From positions 1,302,001 through 1,366,000 of the forward strand of contig NZ_CP031969.1 of assembly GCF_003443735.1 (NCBI RefSeq): 64,000 nt of DNA, given 5' to 3'. Positions 7,451 through 15,797 of the stretch are shown here, piece after piece. Position numbers and translations under genes: made by a program. The notes beneath the pieces are model-generated. The model was given only the letters and a program-made list of their open reading frames with translations. It was not told the DNA's origin and did no database searches. Numbering within the stretch: the stretch's first letter is position 1; every line of letters begins with the position of its first letter. This DNA is from Streptomyces sp. CC0208 (lineage in GTDB: Bacteria > Actinomycetota > Actinomycetes > Streptomycetales > Streptomycetaceae).

Positions 7451-9127
7451 GTGCGCAACCCACTCAGACGTTCCAGAGTCCTCGCTCTACTCGGCACCGC
7501 CGCTCTCGCGCTGGCCGGAGCCGTCGCCCTCCCCGGCACGGCTCAGGCGGCCAACGTCCTGACCAACCCCGGCTTCGAGTCCGGCAGCCTCTCCCCCTGG
7601 ACCTGCACCGGCAACCTCGGTTCGGTCGTCTCCTCGCCCGTCCACGGCGGCTCCAAAGCCCTAGCCGGGGCGGTGAGTTCGAGCGACAACGCGCAGTGCA
7701 GCCAGACCGTCTCCGTGCAGCCGAACACCACCTACAGCCTCAGCGGCTGGGTGCGCGGCTCCTACGTCTACCTCGGCGTGAACGGCGGGGCCTCCACCTG
7801 GACGACGTCGCCGTCGGCGTACAGCCAGCTGTCCGTCTCCTTCACCACCGGCGCCTCGCAGACCAGCGCCACCGTCTACGTCCACGGCTGGTACGCCCAG
7901 GGCACCTACTACGCCGACGACATCAGCCTCGACGGGCCCGGAGGCGGGGGCTCGGACACCCAGGCGCCGAGCACGCCGACCGGGCTGGCGTCCACGGGCA
8001 AGACGTCGTCGAGCGTGTCGCTGAAGTGGAACGCCTCGACGGACAACGTGGGGGTCACGGGGTACGACGTCTACAGCGGCTCCAACAAGGTCCTCACCGT
8101 CTCCGGTACCTCCGCCACCGTCAGCGGGCTCTCGCCCAGCACGTCGTACACCTTCACCGTGAAGGCGCGCGACGCGGCCGGGAACACCTCCGGGGCGTCC
8201 AACTCCGTGAGCGTGACGACCGACGCGGGCAGCGGGAACCCCACCGGCTTCAAGCAGGCCGCGCCGTATCTGTACGAGGGCTGGGGCGATCCGCCGAGCC
8301 CGAGCACGGTGATGAGCGCGACCGGCGTCAAGTGGTTCACGATGGCGTTCGTGCTGGACTCCGGTGGCTGCAATCCCGCCTGGGACGGCAGCCGGCCGCT
8401 GACCGGCGGTGTCGACCAGAGTGCCATCAACCAGATCCGGGCCGCCGGCGGTGACATCGTGCCCTCCTTCGGCGGCTGGCAGGGCAGCAAGCTCGGCGCC
8501 AACTGCTCCTCGGCGAGCGCGCTCGCGGCCGCCCTCCAGAAGGTGATCGACGCCTACTCGCTCAAGGCGATCGACATGGACATCGAGAACAGCGACGAGT
8601 TCGAGAACGAGGCCGTCCAGGCGAGGATCCTGACCGCGCTGAAGACGGTCAAGGCCAACAACCCCGGCCTGAAGACCATCGTCACCTTCGGCACCACGAC
8701 CACCGGCCCGACCTACTACGGCAACCGGCTCATCGAGCAGGCGCAGTCGCTGGGCGCCAACATCGACGTCTTCACCATCATGCCGTTCGACTTCGGCGGC
8801 GGCTCCGACATGTACGGCAGCACCGTGAACGCCACGGAGGGGCTGAAGGCCAAGCTGAAGTCCACCTTCGGCTGGGACGACGCCACCGCGTACTCACACA
8901 TCGGCATCTCCGGCATGAACGGGCTCTCCGACCAGCAGGAGAACACGACCCCGGCGATCTGGACCCAGATCCGCGACTGGGCGAACTCGCGTCACCTCGC
9001 CCGGCTCGCCTTCTGGTCGGTCAACCGGGACCGGCCGTGCCCGGGTGGCGGGGTCGTGAGCAACTGCTCCGGCATCAGCCAGAGCAACTGGCAGTTCACG
9101 TCGATCACGGCCGGCTTCACCGGCTGA
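7451..9127 (+). CDS. Secreted GH18 chitinase with CBM and fibronectin type III domains
   Basis: A 558-residue secreted enzyme hydrolysing beta-1,4-N-acetylglucosamine polymers. In order: Sec signal peptide (to about residue 33, ending GTAQA), a beta-sandwich carbohydrate-binding module (NVLTNPGFESGSLSPWTC onward), a linker GGGGSDTQ, an FN3 domain (about 168-255), and a GH18 barrel (about 267-558). The catalytic signature is IDMDIE, with Asp375, Asp377 and Glu379 as the proton donor. FGGWQG and IMPFDFG are further GH18 landmarks. The GTG at 7451 is chosen because GGGAG lies ten bases upstream and it places the signal peptide correctly; an in-frame upstream start at 7388 would extend it needlessly. 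Transcription likely ends at the hairpin after 9127. Confidence 0.93.
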   Translation: MRNPLRRSRVLALLGTAALALAGAVALPGTAQAANVLTNPGFESGSLSPWTCTGNLGSVVSSPVHGGSKALAGAVSSSDNAQCSQTVSVQPNTTYSLSGWVRGSYVYLGVNGGASTWTTSPSAYSQLSVSFTTGASQTSATVYVHGWYAQGTYYADDISLDGPGGGGSDTQAPSTPTGLASTGKTSSSVSLKWNASTDNVGVTGYDVYSGSNKVLTVSGTSATVSGLSPSTSYTFTVKARDAAGNTSGASNSVSVTTDAGSGNPTGFKQAAPYLYEGWGDPPSPSTVMSATGVKWFTMAFVLDSGGCNPAWDGSRPLTGGVDQSAINQIRAAGGDIVPSFGGWQGSKLGANCSSASALAAALQKVIDAYSLKAIDMDIENSDEFENEAVQARILTALKTVKANNPGLKTIVTFGTTTTGPTYYGNRLIEQAQSLGANIDVFTIMPFDFGGGSDMYGSTVNATEGLKAKLKSTFGWDDATAYSHIGISGMNGLSDQQENTTPAIWTQIRDWANSRHLARLAFWSVNRDRPCPGGGVVSNCSGISQSNWQFTSITAGFTG

Positions 9128-9132
9128 ACGAG

Positions 9133-9166
9133 CGGTGCCTGCCGGTCCCTCAACCGGCAGGCACCG
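9133..9166. terminator. Strong bidirectional terminator hairpin
   Basis: A perfect 14-base stem, CGGTGCCTGCCGGT (9133-9146) with ACCGGCAGGCACCG (9153-9166), and a six-base loop. It lies between the convergent chitinase and fucosidase genes and can serve both. Confidence 0.85.
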
Positions 9167-9174
9167 CCCCGTCG

Positions 9175-10425
9175 TCAGAACCGACCGGAACCCCGGTACA
9201 GCTCCAGCTCCCCGTCCAGTTCGACCTTGAGGACCGTGGCGTACGGGTCGAGGTCCGCCGCGGCCGGCGGGTCGATCCACACGATGCCCACGGCGTCGTG
9301 GAGTCCGCCCACCATCCGGTGCCCGAGCTCCGTGCCGGTGCCGAGCACGGTCACCTTGCGGACCGGGGTGACCAGGCCGCGCAGGCCCACTTCGGCGCGC
9401 GGCGCGTCGAAGAGCACCAGGTAGAGCGTCCTGCCGTCCGCCGACAGGGTGCTCGGTCCGTAGTGGTGCCCGGCGGGCAGCCCGCGCACAGTCCCGTACA
9501 CGGCCTCGGCGTGCTTGCGGATCCACTCCCCCAGACCCTCCAGGCGCTCGACCTGGGGCTCGGGGATGGTGCCGTCCTCCCTCGGGCCGACGTCCAGCAA
9601 CAGGTTGCCGCCCCCGCCGATGGTCTCGGTGAAGTAGCGGATCAGCTGGGCAAGGGACTTGTGGTTGTGGTCCTGGTGCTGGTAGCCCCACGAGTCGTTG
9701 ATCGTCAGGCACAACTCCCAGGGGCCGTCGGGCGGTTCGATGGGAGCACCCTGCTCGGGGGTGGCGTAGTCGCCCTCACTGAGCATGCGCGCGTTGAAGA
9801 CGACGTCCGGCACGTACGACCGTACGAGCGCGGCGAGTTCGGGGATGCGCCACTGCTCCTCGCTGCGTTCCCACTCGCCGTCGAACCACAGCAGGTCGGG
9901 CCGGTAGCGGGAGGCGAGCTCACGGATCTGGCCGTCCCGGTAGGCGATGAACCGCTCCCAGGCCGCCAGGTCCTCGTCCTCGGCGGCGACCTCGGAGTAG
10001 CGGTTGTCCTCCTGCTCCGGCGGGCGGCCCGGCTTGCGCGTGGAGGCGTAGTCGGGGTGGTTCCAGTCGGAGTGCGAGTAGTAGAGGCCGACCTTCAGGC
10101 CCTTCTCCCGCAGGGCCTCGGCGTAGGGGCCGAGGTAGTCCCTGCCGAGGTTGAGGTCGCCGAACTCCGTGTCCCACAGGGCCACTCCGTCGTGGTGACG
10201 GCTCGTCAGGACGGCGTACTTCGCGCCTGCCCGGGCGAACAGGTCGGCCCAGGCACGCGGGTCGTACCGGGCGCCGGTGAAGCGCTCCAGCTGGGACATG
10301 TACCGGTCGTGCGGGACGATGTCGTCGTAGAACGACCAGGACTCCTGGACGCCGTCGACCGCGTAGATGCCCCAGTGGATGAAGATCCCCAACTTGGCGT
10401 CGGTGAACCAGGGTTGCATCGGCAC
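9175..10425 (-). CDS. GH29-family alpha-L-fucosidase
   Basis: A 416-residue cytoplasmic glycosidase. The N-terminal barrel starts with WFTDAKLGIFIHWGIYAVDG, a typical GH29 opening, and has AVLTSRHHDGVALWDTEF. The nucleophile lies in LLWFDGEW (Asp182). A short beta-sandwich tail follows residue about 310. No signal peptide is present, so it acts on imported oligosaccharides. The GTG start lies only three bases after the stop of the alpha-mannosidase gene, with GGAGGGG seven bases upstream; ATG 10419 is an alternative. It is the last gene of the leftward glycosidase operon, closed by the hairpin at 9133-9166. Confidence 0.88.
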   Translation of the reverse strand: MPMQPWFTDAKLGIFIHWGIYAVDGVQESWSFYDDIVPHDRYMSQLERFTGARYDPRAWADLFARAGAKYAVLTSRHHDGVALWDTEFGDLNLGRDYLGPYAEALREKGLKVGLYYSHSDWNHPDYASTRKPGRPPEQEDNRYSEVAAEDEDLAAWERFIAYRDGQIRELASRYRPDLLWFDGEWERSEEQWRIPELAALVRSYVPDVVFNARMLSEGDYATPEQGAPIEPPDGPWELCLTINDSWGYQHQDHNHKSLAQLIRYFTETIGGGGNLLLDVGPREDGTIPEPQVERLEGLGEWIRKHAEAVYGTVRGLPAGHHYGPSTLSADGRTLYLVLFDAPRAEVGLRGLVTPVRKVTVLGTGTELGHRMVGGLHDAVGIVWIDPPAAADLDPYATVLKVELDGELELYRGSGRF

Positions 10426-10428
10426 GGG

Positions 10429-13400
10429 TCAGCCCCTCCGCAACCGGAGCGTCAGAACCTGGAAGGGCCGCAGCGAGACCGCGACCCCGCCGTCGGCGAC
10501 CTCTGCCGTCTCGTCCTCCAGCGGGCGCTCCAGCAGGTCGGTGACTTGGGCGCCGGCCAGCGGGAAGCCGGTGCGCAGGACGCCCTGGGCGCGGCCGCCG
10601 CCCGACTCGTAGAGACGGACCACGACGTCACCGGAGCCGTCGTCGGCGAGCTTGACCGCCTCGACGGTCACACCCTCGCCGTCGACCGAGACGACCGGCT
10701 CGGCAGCGCCGGACGCGTCCGCCACCCGGAGCGGGAGGTTGAGGGAGTAGCCCTCGGCGACGGTGTCCTGGATGCTCGCGCCGGGCAGCAGCGAGTAGGT
10801 GAAGCGGTGCCTGCCCTGGTCGGCCTCCGGGTCCGGGATGCGCGGGGCACGGACCAGGCTGAGCCGGACCGTGGTCGTCGTACCGCCGTCCTCGCGGACC
10901 GTGCGGGAGACGTCGTGGCCGTAGGTGGAGTCGTTCAGCACGGCGACGCCGTAGCCCGGTTCGCCGACGTGCACCCAGCGGTGGCCGGAGACCTCGAAAC
11001 GGGCCGCCTCCCAGCTGGTGTTGGTGTGCGTGGGCCGCTGGATGTGGCCGAACTGGATCTCCGCGGAGGAGTGCGCGGCCCTGACGTCCACCGGGAAGGC
11101 GGCCTTGAGGATCTTCTCCGCCTCGTGCCAGTCGATGTCGGTCTCGAAGTCGATCCGGGGGCTGTCGGCGCGCAGGGTGATGGTCTGGGTGATCGTCGAG
11201 CCCTTGCCGAAGGACCGGGTCACGCGGATCGCGCCGAGCAGCGGGTCCTCGGAGACGAGCTCGACCGAGGTGGGCTCCAGCAGATCCGTGTAGCGGTTGT
11301 TGTAGTGCTTGTCGATGTCCCAGGCGTCCCAGTAGTTGGGGAGGTCGGTGTGCAGGCGGAGCAGGTTGCCCTTGTCGCCCAGGACTTCGCGCTGGGCACG
11401 CAGGTCGTACACGGACGACAGGGTGCCGTCCTCGGCCACCTCCACGCGTACCAGGCCGTTGTCGAGGACCCGGCCCTCGGCCTTCACGGACCGGGTGGGC
11501 TCCGCGTCCGCCAGCGGCGCGCTGCCGCTCGCGGGCACCTCGACGTACGCCAGAGCGCCCTCGGTCGTGCGGACCACCTCGGCCCGGTCGAAGGGGCTGG
11601 TGTTGAAGACCCGGGTGCCACCGGCGCCCAGCGCGGCCACCGCCTCCGCGGTCAGTGCCTCCAACTCCTCGGCCACGCGGGCGTATTCGGCCTCGGCCTC
11701 GCGGTGCACCCAGGCGATCGAGGAGCCCGGCAGGATGTCGTGGAACTGGTGGAGCAGCACCGTCTTCCACAGCCGGTCCAGCTTCTCGTACGGGTAGGAG
11801 TAGCCCGGCGCGTGCAGCGCGGCCGTCGTCGCCCACAGCTCGGCCTCGCGCAGCTTGTGCTCGGAGCGGCGGTTGCCCTGCTTGGTGCGGGCCTGGGAGG
11901 TGTAGGTGGCGCGGTGCAGCTCCAGGTAGAGCTCGCCGACCCAGACCGGGGCGTCCGGGTACTCCTCGCGGGCCTTGGCGAAGAACTCGTCGGGGTGCTC
12001 GACGACGACCTTGGGCGAGCCCTCCAGGTCGGCGAGGCGCCGGGCCCGCTCCATGATCTCGCGGGTGGGGCCGCCACCGCCGTCACCCCAGCCGAAGGGG
12101 GCCAGGGAGCGGGTGCCGCCGCCCTTCTCGTTGTAGTTGCGGACCGCGCGGTCCATCTCCTCGCCGCTGAAGCGGGCGTTGTAGGTGTCGACCGGCGGGA
12201 AGTGCGTGAAGATGCGGGTGCCGTCGATGCCCTCCCACCAGAAGGTGTGGTGGGGGAACTTGTTGGTCTGGTTCCAGGAGATCTTCTGGGTGAGGAACCA
12301 GTCGTTGCCGGCGAGCTTGGCCAGCTGCGGGTAGGCGGCGGTGTAGCCGAAGGAGTCGGGCAGCCAGACGCCCTTGGTCTCGACGCCGAAGTGCTCGATG
12401 AAGAACCGCTTGCCGTGGACGAGCTGGCGGGCGATGGCCTCGCCGCCGGGCAGGTTGCCGTCGGCCTCGACCCACATGCCGCCGACCGGGGCCCACTGGC
12501 CCTTCTTCACGGACTCCTGGATGCGGGCCCACACGTGCGGGTAGTTGTCGCGCACCCACTCGTACTGCTGGGCCTGGGAGCAGGCGAAGATGAAGTCGTC
12601 GTACTCGTCGGCGAGCGCGGTGACGTTGGAGAAGGTGCGGGACGTCTTGCGCTTGGTCTCGCGGATGGGCCACAGCCACGCGGAGTCGATGTGCGCGTGG
12701 CCGACACCGGAGATCGTGTGGGCGCTCGCGTGGGCGGGCCTGGCCAGCACCGGTGCGAGGACCTCGCGGACGGCGGCCGCGCTGCCGGAGACGTCGTCCA
12801 GGTCGAGGGCGTCCATGGCCCGGTCCAGGGCGTGCAGGATCTCGTGGCGGCGGGGCTCGTGCTCGGCGAGGTGCACCATGAGCTCGCGCAGCACCTGGAG
12901 GTCCAGGTCGAGGTGGAAGACCTCCTCGTCGAGGACGGCGAGGTCGGCGCGCTGGAAGGTGTAGAGGGGCGCGGAGCCGGCCGTGAGCTTGTCGCCCATC
13001 GGCGTGACCTTGGAGAAGTTGTCCTTGAGGATGTCCGGGTTGGAGGCGGCCTCGACCAGGTAGTCGATCTGCTCGCCGCCGTTCGCCGGATTGGCGATGG
13101 GGACGTACTGGTTGAGGGGGTTGACGGCCTTCAGGGGGCGGCCGTCGGCCAGGTGGACCAGGGCCTCGGCCTGGTTGCCGGGCCAGTCGCCGACGAAGCC
13201 GAGGTCGATGACGGCCTCGACGCGCCGTCCGGCCCACTCGGCGGGGACCTGGCCGCGCATCCGGAACCAGGTGGTCCCCCAGGGCGGGCCCCACGGGGTG
13301 TCCATCGCGAAGGGTGTGTAGCGGGCGGCCGCGGCCTCCTCGAAGGAGACCGGCTCGCCCGGCGCCTGCCAGGCCTCGACCTCGAAGGGGACGGTGGCCG

Positions 13401-13476
13401 CGTAGATCGCGGGCTTGATGCGCTGGTCGTGGGCGCGCTGGACGCGCTCCTCGATGCGGCGGCGTTCGTCGTGCAT
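10429..13476 (-). CDS. GH38-family alpha-mannosidase
   Basis: A 1015-residue cytoplasmic enzyme that removes alpha-linked mannose. An N-terminal region of about 250 residues precedes the catalytic domain, where GHAHIDSAWLWPIRET gives the zinc-binding His and Asp. WLPDSFGY holds the nucleophile Asp374, and LLHQFHDILPGSS is the third GH38 block. The last 400 residues are beta-sandwich domains. The length matches bacterial class II mannosidases. The ATG at 13476 has GGAGA with good spacing; the longer frame to 13635 would run into the GH4 gene. Its upstream gap of 94 bases carries a perfect 16-bp LacI-type palindrome, so this gene and the fucosidase may have their own regulated promoter. Confidence 0.92.
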   Translation of the reverse strand: MHDERRRIEERVQRAHDQRIKPAIYAATVPFEVEAWQAPGEPVSFEEAAAARYTPFAMDTPWGPPWGTTWFRMRGQVPAEWAGRRVEAVIDLGFVGDWPGNQAEALVHLADGRPLKAVNPLNQYVPIANPANGGEQIDYLVEAASNPDILKDNFSKVTPMGDKLTAGSAPLYTFQRADLAVLDEEVFHLDLDLQVLRELMVHLAEHEPRRHEILHALDRAMDALDLDDVSGSAAAVREVLAPVLARPAHASAHTISGVGHAHIDSAWLWPIRETKRKTSRTFSNVTALADEYDDFIFACSQAQQYEWVRDNYPHVWARIQESVKKGQWAPVGGMWVEADGNLPGGEAIARQLVHGKRFFIEHFGVETKGVWLPDSFGYTAAYPQLAKLAGNDWFLTQKISWNQTNKFPHHTFWWEGIDGTRIFTHFPPVDTYNARFSGEEMDRAVRNYNEKGGGTRSLAPFGWGDGGGGPTREIMERARRLADLEGSPKVVVEHPDEFFAKAREEYPDAPVWVGELYLELHRATYTSQARTKQGNRRSEHKLREAELWATTAALHAPGYSYPYEKLDRLWKTVLLHQFHDILPGSSIAWVHREAEAEYARVAEELEALTAEAVAALGAGGTRVFNTSPFDRAEVVRTTEGALAYVEVPASGSAPLADAEPTRSVKAEGRVLDNGLVRVEVAEDGTLSSVYDLRAQREVLGDKGNLLRLHTDLPNYWDAWDIDKHYNNRYTDLLEPTSVELVSEDPLLGAIRVTRSFGKGSTITQTITLRADSPRIDFETDIDWHEAEKILKAAFPVDVRAAHSSAEIQFGHIQRPTHTNTSWEAARFEVSGHRWVHVGEPGYGVAVLNDSTYGHDVSRTVREDGGTTTTVRLSLVRAPRIPDPEADQGRHRFTYSLLPGASIQDTVAEGYSLNLPLRVADASGAAEPVVSVDGEGVTVEAVKLADDGSGDVVVRLYESGGGRAQGVLRTGFPLAGAQVTDLLERPLEDETAEVADGGVAVSLRPFQVLTLRLRRG

Positions 13477-13544
13477 GAAGGGTCTCCAGGGAGGGAGAGG
13501 GCGAGCTGGTGGGGCTGTGGAGGCTGTGATGGCTGCAAAGCGAG

Positions 13545-13560
13545 GGGAAAGCGCTTTCCC
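13545..13560. promoter_or_regulatory. Perfect LacI-type operator GGGAAAGCGCTTTCCC
   Basis: A 16-bp perfect palindrome with the central GCGC typical of LacI-family operators. It lies 68 bases upstream of the mannosidase start and 10 bases beyond the GH4 stop. No LacI-family gene is present in the window, so the regulator would act in trans. The form is close to, but not the same as, the CebR box TGGGAGCGCTCCCA. Confidence 0.72.
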
Positions 13561-13570
13561 GAGACGGACG

Positions 13571-14908
13571 CTACTTAAGGTACGCGAGCCCCGGATGCAC
13601 CGAGGTGTAGCCCTCCACCAGCCTGTGGGCGACATTGACGGAGTCGACCAGCGGGTGCAGCGCGAAGGCCTTCACCGCGGTCGAGCGCGAGGCCGACTCG
13701 GCGGCGGCCAGCACCTCGCGCTCCACCGCCTTGACCGAGCAGACGAGGCCGGTGGCGTGGTCGGGCAGCGGGGCGACGGAGACGGGGTGGGCGCCGTTGG
13801 CGTCGACGAGGCAGGGCACCTCGATGACGGCATCGGTGTCGAGCACGGAGAGCGTGCCCTGGTTGCGGACGTTGAGGATCAGGGTCGTGCGCTCGTCCCG
13901 GGCGATGGCCCGCATCAGGGCCAGGGCGACCTTCTCGTATCCGCCGGACAGGTCGTCGGCGTCGCGCTCGCCGGCGCCGGCCGTCTCCCGGTTCTCGGAC
14001 ATGTAGGTGGCCTCGCGCTCGGCGCGGGTGCGGTCCCAGACGTCCAGCGCCCGCACACCGGGGGCGCCGACCTCGTCGTAGAACCGTGCCTGCTGGTCGG
14101 CGAGGAAGGCGCCGCGGGTCTTCTCGGCCTGCTGGTAGGCGCGGACGGCCTCGCGGTTGAAGTAGTAGTAGTGCAGGTACTCGTTCGGGATCGCGCCCAG
14201 CGACCGGAGCCAGTCGACGCCGAAGAGCTTGCCCTCCTCGAAGGAGCCGAGCAGGTCGGGGTCGGCGAGCAGCCGGGGCAGCTCGTCCCGCCCTGCGATC
14301 TTCAGGCCGCGGACCCAGCCGAGGTGGTTCAGGCCGACGTAGTCGATCCAGGCCTCGTTGGGGTTGGCGCCGAGCACGCGCGCGATACGGCGGCCGAGGC
14401 CGACCGGGGAGTCGCAGATGCCGATGACCCGGTCGCCGAGGTGGCGGGACATGGCCTCGGTGACCAGGCCCGCCGGGTTGGTGAAGTTGATGACCCAGGC
14501 GTCGGGGGCGAGCCTCGCCACGCGCCGGGCGATGTCCACGGCCACCGGGACCGTGCGCAGTCCGTAGGCGATGCCGCCCGCGCCGACCGTCTCCTGGCCG
14601 AGGACGCCCTCCGCGAGGGCCACCCGCTCGTCCTCGGCACGGCCCTCAAGACCGCCGACGCGGATCGCCGAGAAGACGAAGTCGGCGCCGCGCAGGGCCT
14701 CGTCGAGGTCGGTCGTGGCGCTCACCCGTGGGGCGTCCTCGACCTGGGCGGCCTGCTCGGCGAGGACCCGGGTCACCGCGGACAGCCGGCCGGCGTCCAG
14801 GTCGTGCAGCACGACCTCGGTGACCCTGCCCTCGCGGCGGTCGCCCAGAAGGGCGCCGTACACGAGCGGCACGCGGAACCCGCCGCCGCCCAGAATCGTC
14901 AGCTTCAC
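13571..14908 (-). CDS. GH4-family NAD-dependent glycosidase (6-phospho-beta-glucosidase-like)
   Basis: A 445-residue enzyme of the unusual GH4 family, which cleaves by NAD-dependent oxidation and elimination. The Rossmann start LTILGGGGFRVPLVYG, DEALRGADFVFSAIRVGG, the metal ligands in GICDSPVG (Cys) and GLNHLGW (His), and the Asn block NFTNPAGLVTEAMSRH are all present. The overall pattern fits the 6-phospho-beta-glucosidase branch, yet Streptomyces mostly import sugars unphosphorylated by ABC systems. The true substrate may be a phosphorylated sugar made by the adjacent PfkB kinase, or a non-phosphorylated glycoside. The ATG overlaps the DeoR gene stop (ATGA), so the two are coupled. Confidence 0.87.
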   Translation of the reverse strand: MKLTILGGGGFRVPLVYGALLGDRREGRVTEVVLHDLDAGRLSAVTRVLAEQAAQVEDAPRVSATTDLDEALRGADFVFSAIRVGGLEGRAEDERVALAEGVLGQETVGAGGIAYGLRTVPVAVDIARRVARLAPDAWVINFTNPAGLVTEAMSRHLGDRVIGICDSPVGLGRRIARVLGANPNEAWIDYVGLNHLGWVRGLKIAGRDELPRLLADPDLLGSFEEGKLFGVDWLRSLGAIPNEYLHYYYFNREAVRAYQQAEKTRGAFLADQQARFYDEVGAPGVRALDVWDRTRAEREATYMSENRETAGAGERDADDLSGGYEKVALALMRAIARDERTTLILNVRNQGTLSVLDTDAVIEVPCLVDANGAHPVSVAPLPDHATGLVCSVKAVEREVLAAAESASRSTAVKAFALHPLVDSVNVAHRLVEGYTSVHPGLAYLK

Positions 14909-15690
14909 TGTTGCACCTTTCCTGCCTCGACCACCTCGACGCCCGCCTCCTCCAGGGAGGATCGGGTCACCGGGTCGGCCGGAGCGTTCGTGACCACCAC
15001 GTCCAGGTCCTCGGGATCACAGACCTTCGCCATGCCCGTACCCGGGAACTTGGCGGCGTCGGCGAGCAGGACGACCTTGTCGCCGGCCTTGATCATGGCT
15101 CGCTTCACCGGCACCTCGACGACCGTCGTGTCCATCACCTGCCCGCCCGGGCGCACTCCACTGGTACCGAGGAAGAGCCAGTCGGCGTGCAGCTGGCGCA
15201 GATTGTCCTCGGTGAGGAAGCCGACCAGGCTGCGGTACTCACGGCGGAGCATGCCGCCGAGCAGCACCAGCTCGATGCCCTCGTCGTCGGCGAGCTCCTC
15301 GTAGACCACCAGGTTGCTGGTGATCACCGTGAGGCGGCGGCCGTGCAGCTGCCGGGCCAGCCGGAAGGCGGTGGTGCCGATGTCCAGCAGCACCGTCTGG
15401 CCGTCGGCGACCATGGCGGCGGCGCACTCGGCTATGGCGTCCTTCTCGGACACGCGCACCTCGGCGACCTCGGCGAAGGGCTGGTCGCCCTCCTCCACGA
15501 CGGCGCCGCCGTGCACACGCGTGAGCAGTCCGTCCTCCTCGAGTTTGACCAGGTCGCGCCTGATCGTGGCAGGGCTCACACCCAGCTGCTCGGAGAGATC
15601 GGTCACGGACGCGGGACCACCGGAGCGCAGGGCCCGCAGGATGAGTTGGTGTCGTCGTTCTGCCAGCACGACGTGCACACTACTCGTCAT
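14905..15690 (-). CDS. DeoR-family transcriptional repressor of the sugar island
   Basis: A 261-residue regulator. The N-terminal DeoR helix-turn-helix is at about residues 15-60 (VTDLSEQLGVSPATIRRDL, then GLLTRVHGGAV). The C-terminal sugar-phosphate sensor (DeoRC) includes DIGTTAFRLARQL, TSNLVVYEELA and LADAAKF. Family members usually sense a phosphorylated sugar, which fits the divergent PfkB kinase gene. The ATG at 15690 is chosen; a TTG six bases upstream and a GTG downstream are alternatives, and no strong ribosome site decides. It is transcribed with GH4. The 107-bp divergent region carries direct repeats likely to be its binding sites. Confidence 0.88.
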   Translation of the reverse strand: MTSSVHVVLAERRHQLILRALRSGGPASVTDLSEQLGVSPATIRRDLVKLEEDGLLTRVHGGAVVEEGDQPFAEVAEVRVSEKDAIAECAAAMVADGQTVLLDIGTTAFRLARQLHGRRLTVITSNLVVYEELADDEGIELVLLGGMLRREYRSLVGFLTEDNLRQLHADWLFLGTSGVRPGGQVMDTTVVEVPVKRAMIKAGDKVVLLADAAKFPGTGMAKVCDPEDLDVVVTNAPADPVTRSSLEEAGVEVVEAGKVQQ

Positions 15691-15786
15691 CTTCAATCAT
15701 TTCCATGCTCAGTTCTGCTCAGGTATTGACCAATCTCGCGGAGCAGCGCACGATTCCCGTCATCGAAATTGACGAGTTTTGACGAG
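15683..15786. promoter_or_regulatory. Divergent promoter region with two 10-bp-phased direct repeats
   Basis: Between the DeoR and PfkB genes, TGCTCAG occurs at 15706-15712 and 15716-15722. TTGACGAG occurs at 15769-15776 and 15779-15786. Both pairs are spaced exactly one helical turn (10 bp). A reversed CTCGTCA (15683-15689) overlaps the DeoR start. DeoR-family proteins often bind phased direct repeats, so these are candidate operators for both divergent transcripts. Confidence 0.5.
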
Positions 15787-15797
15787 AGGCTCATCGC

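Noticed and set aside
9037..13578. Plus-strand open frame of over 1500 codons
   Set aside because: It lies antisense to GH29 and GH38, whose catalytic motifs are clear. Its composition (Val/Gly/Asp-rich, low complexity) is that of a GC-driven shadow frame.
13571..14908. Calling the GH4 gene a sure PTS-linked 6-phospho-beta-glucosidase
   Set aside because: There is no PTS permease in the operon and the importer is an ABC type, so the phosphorylated substrate is unproven; a family-level call was kept.
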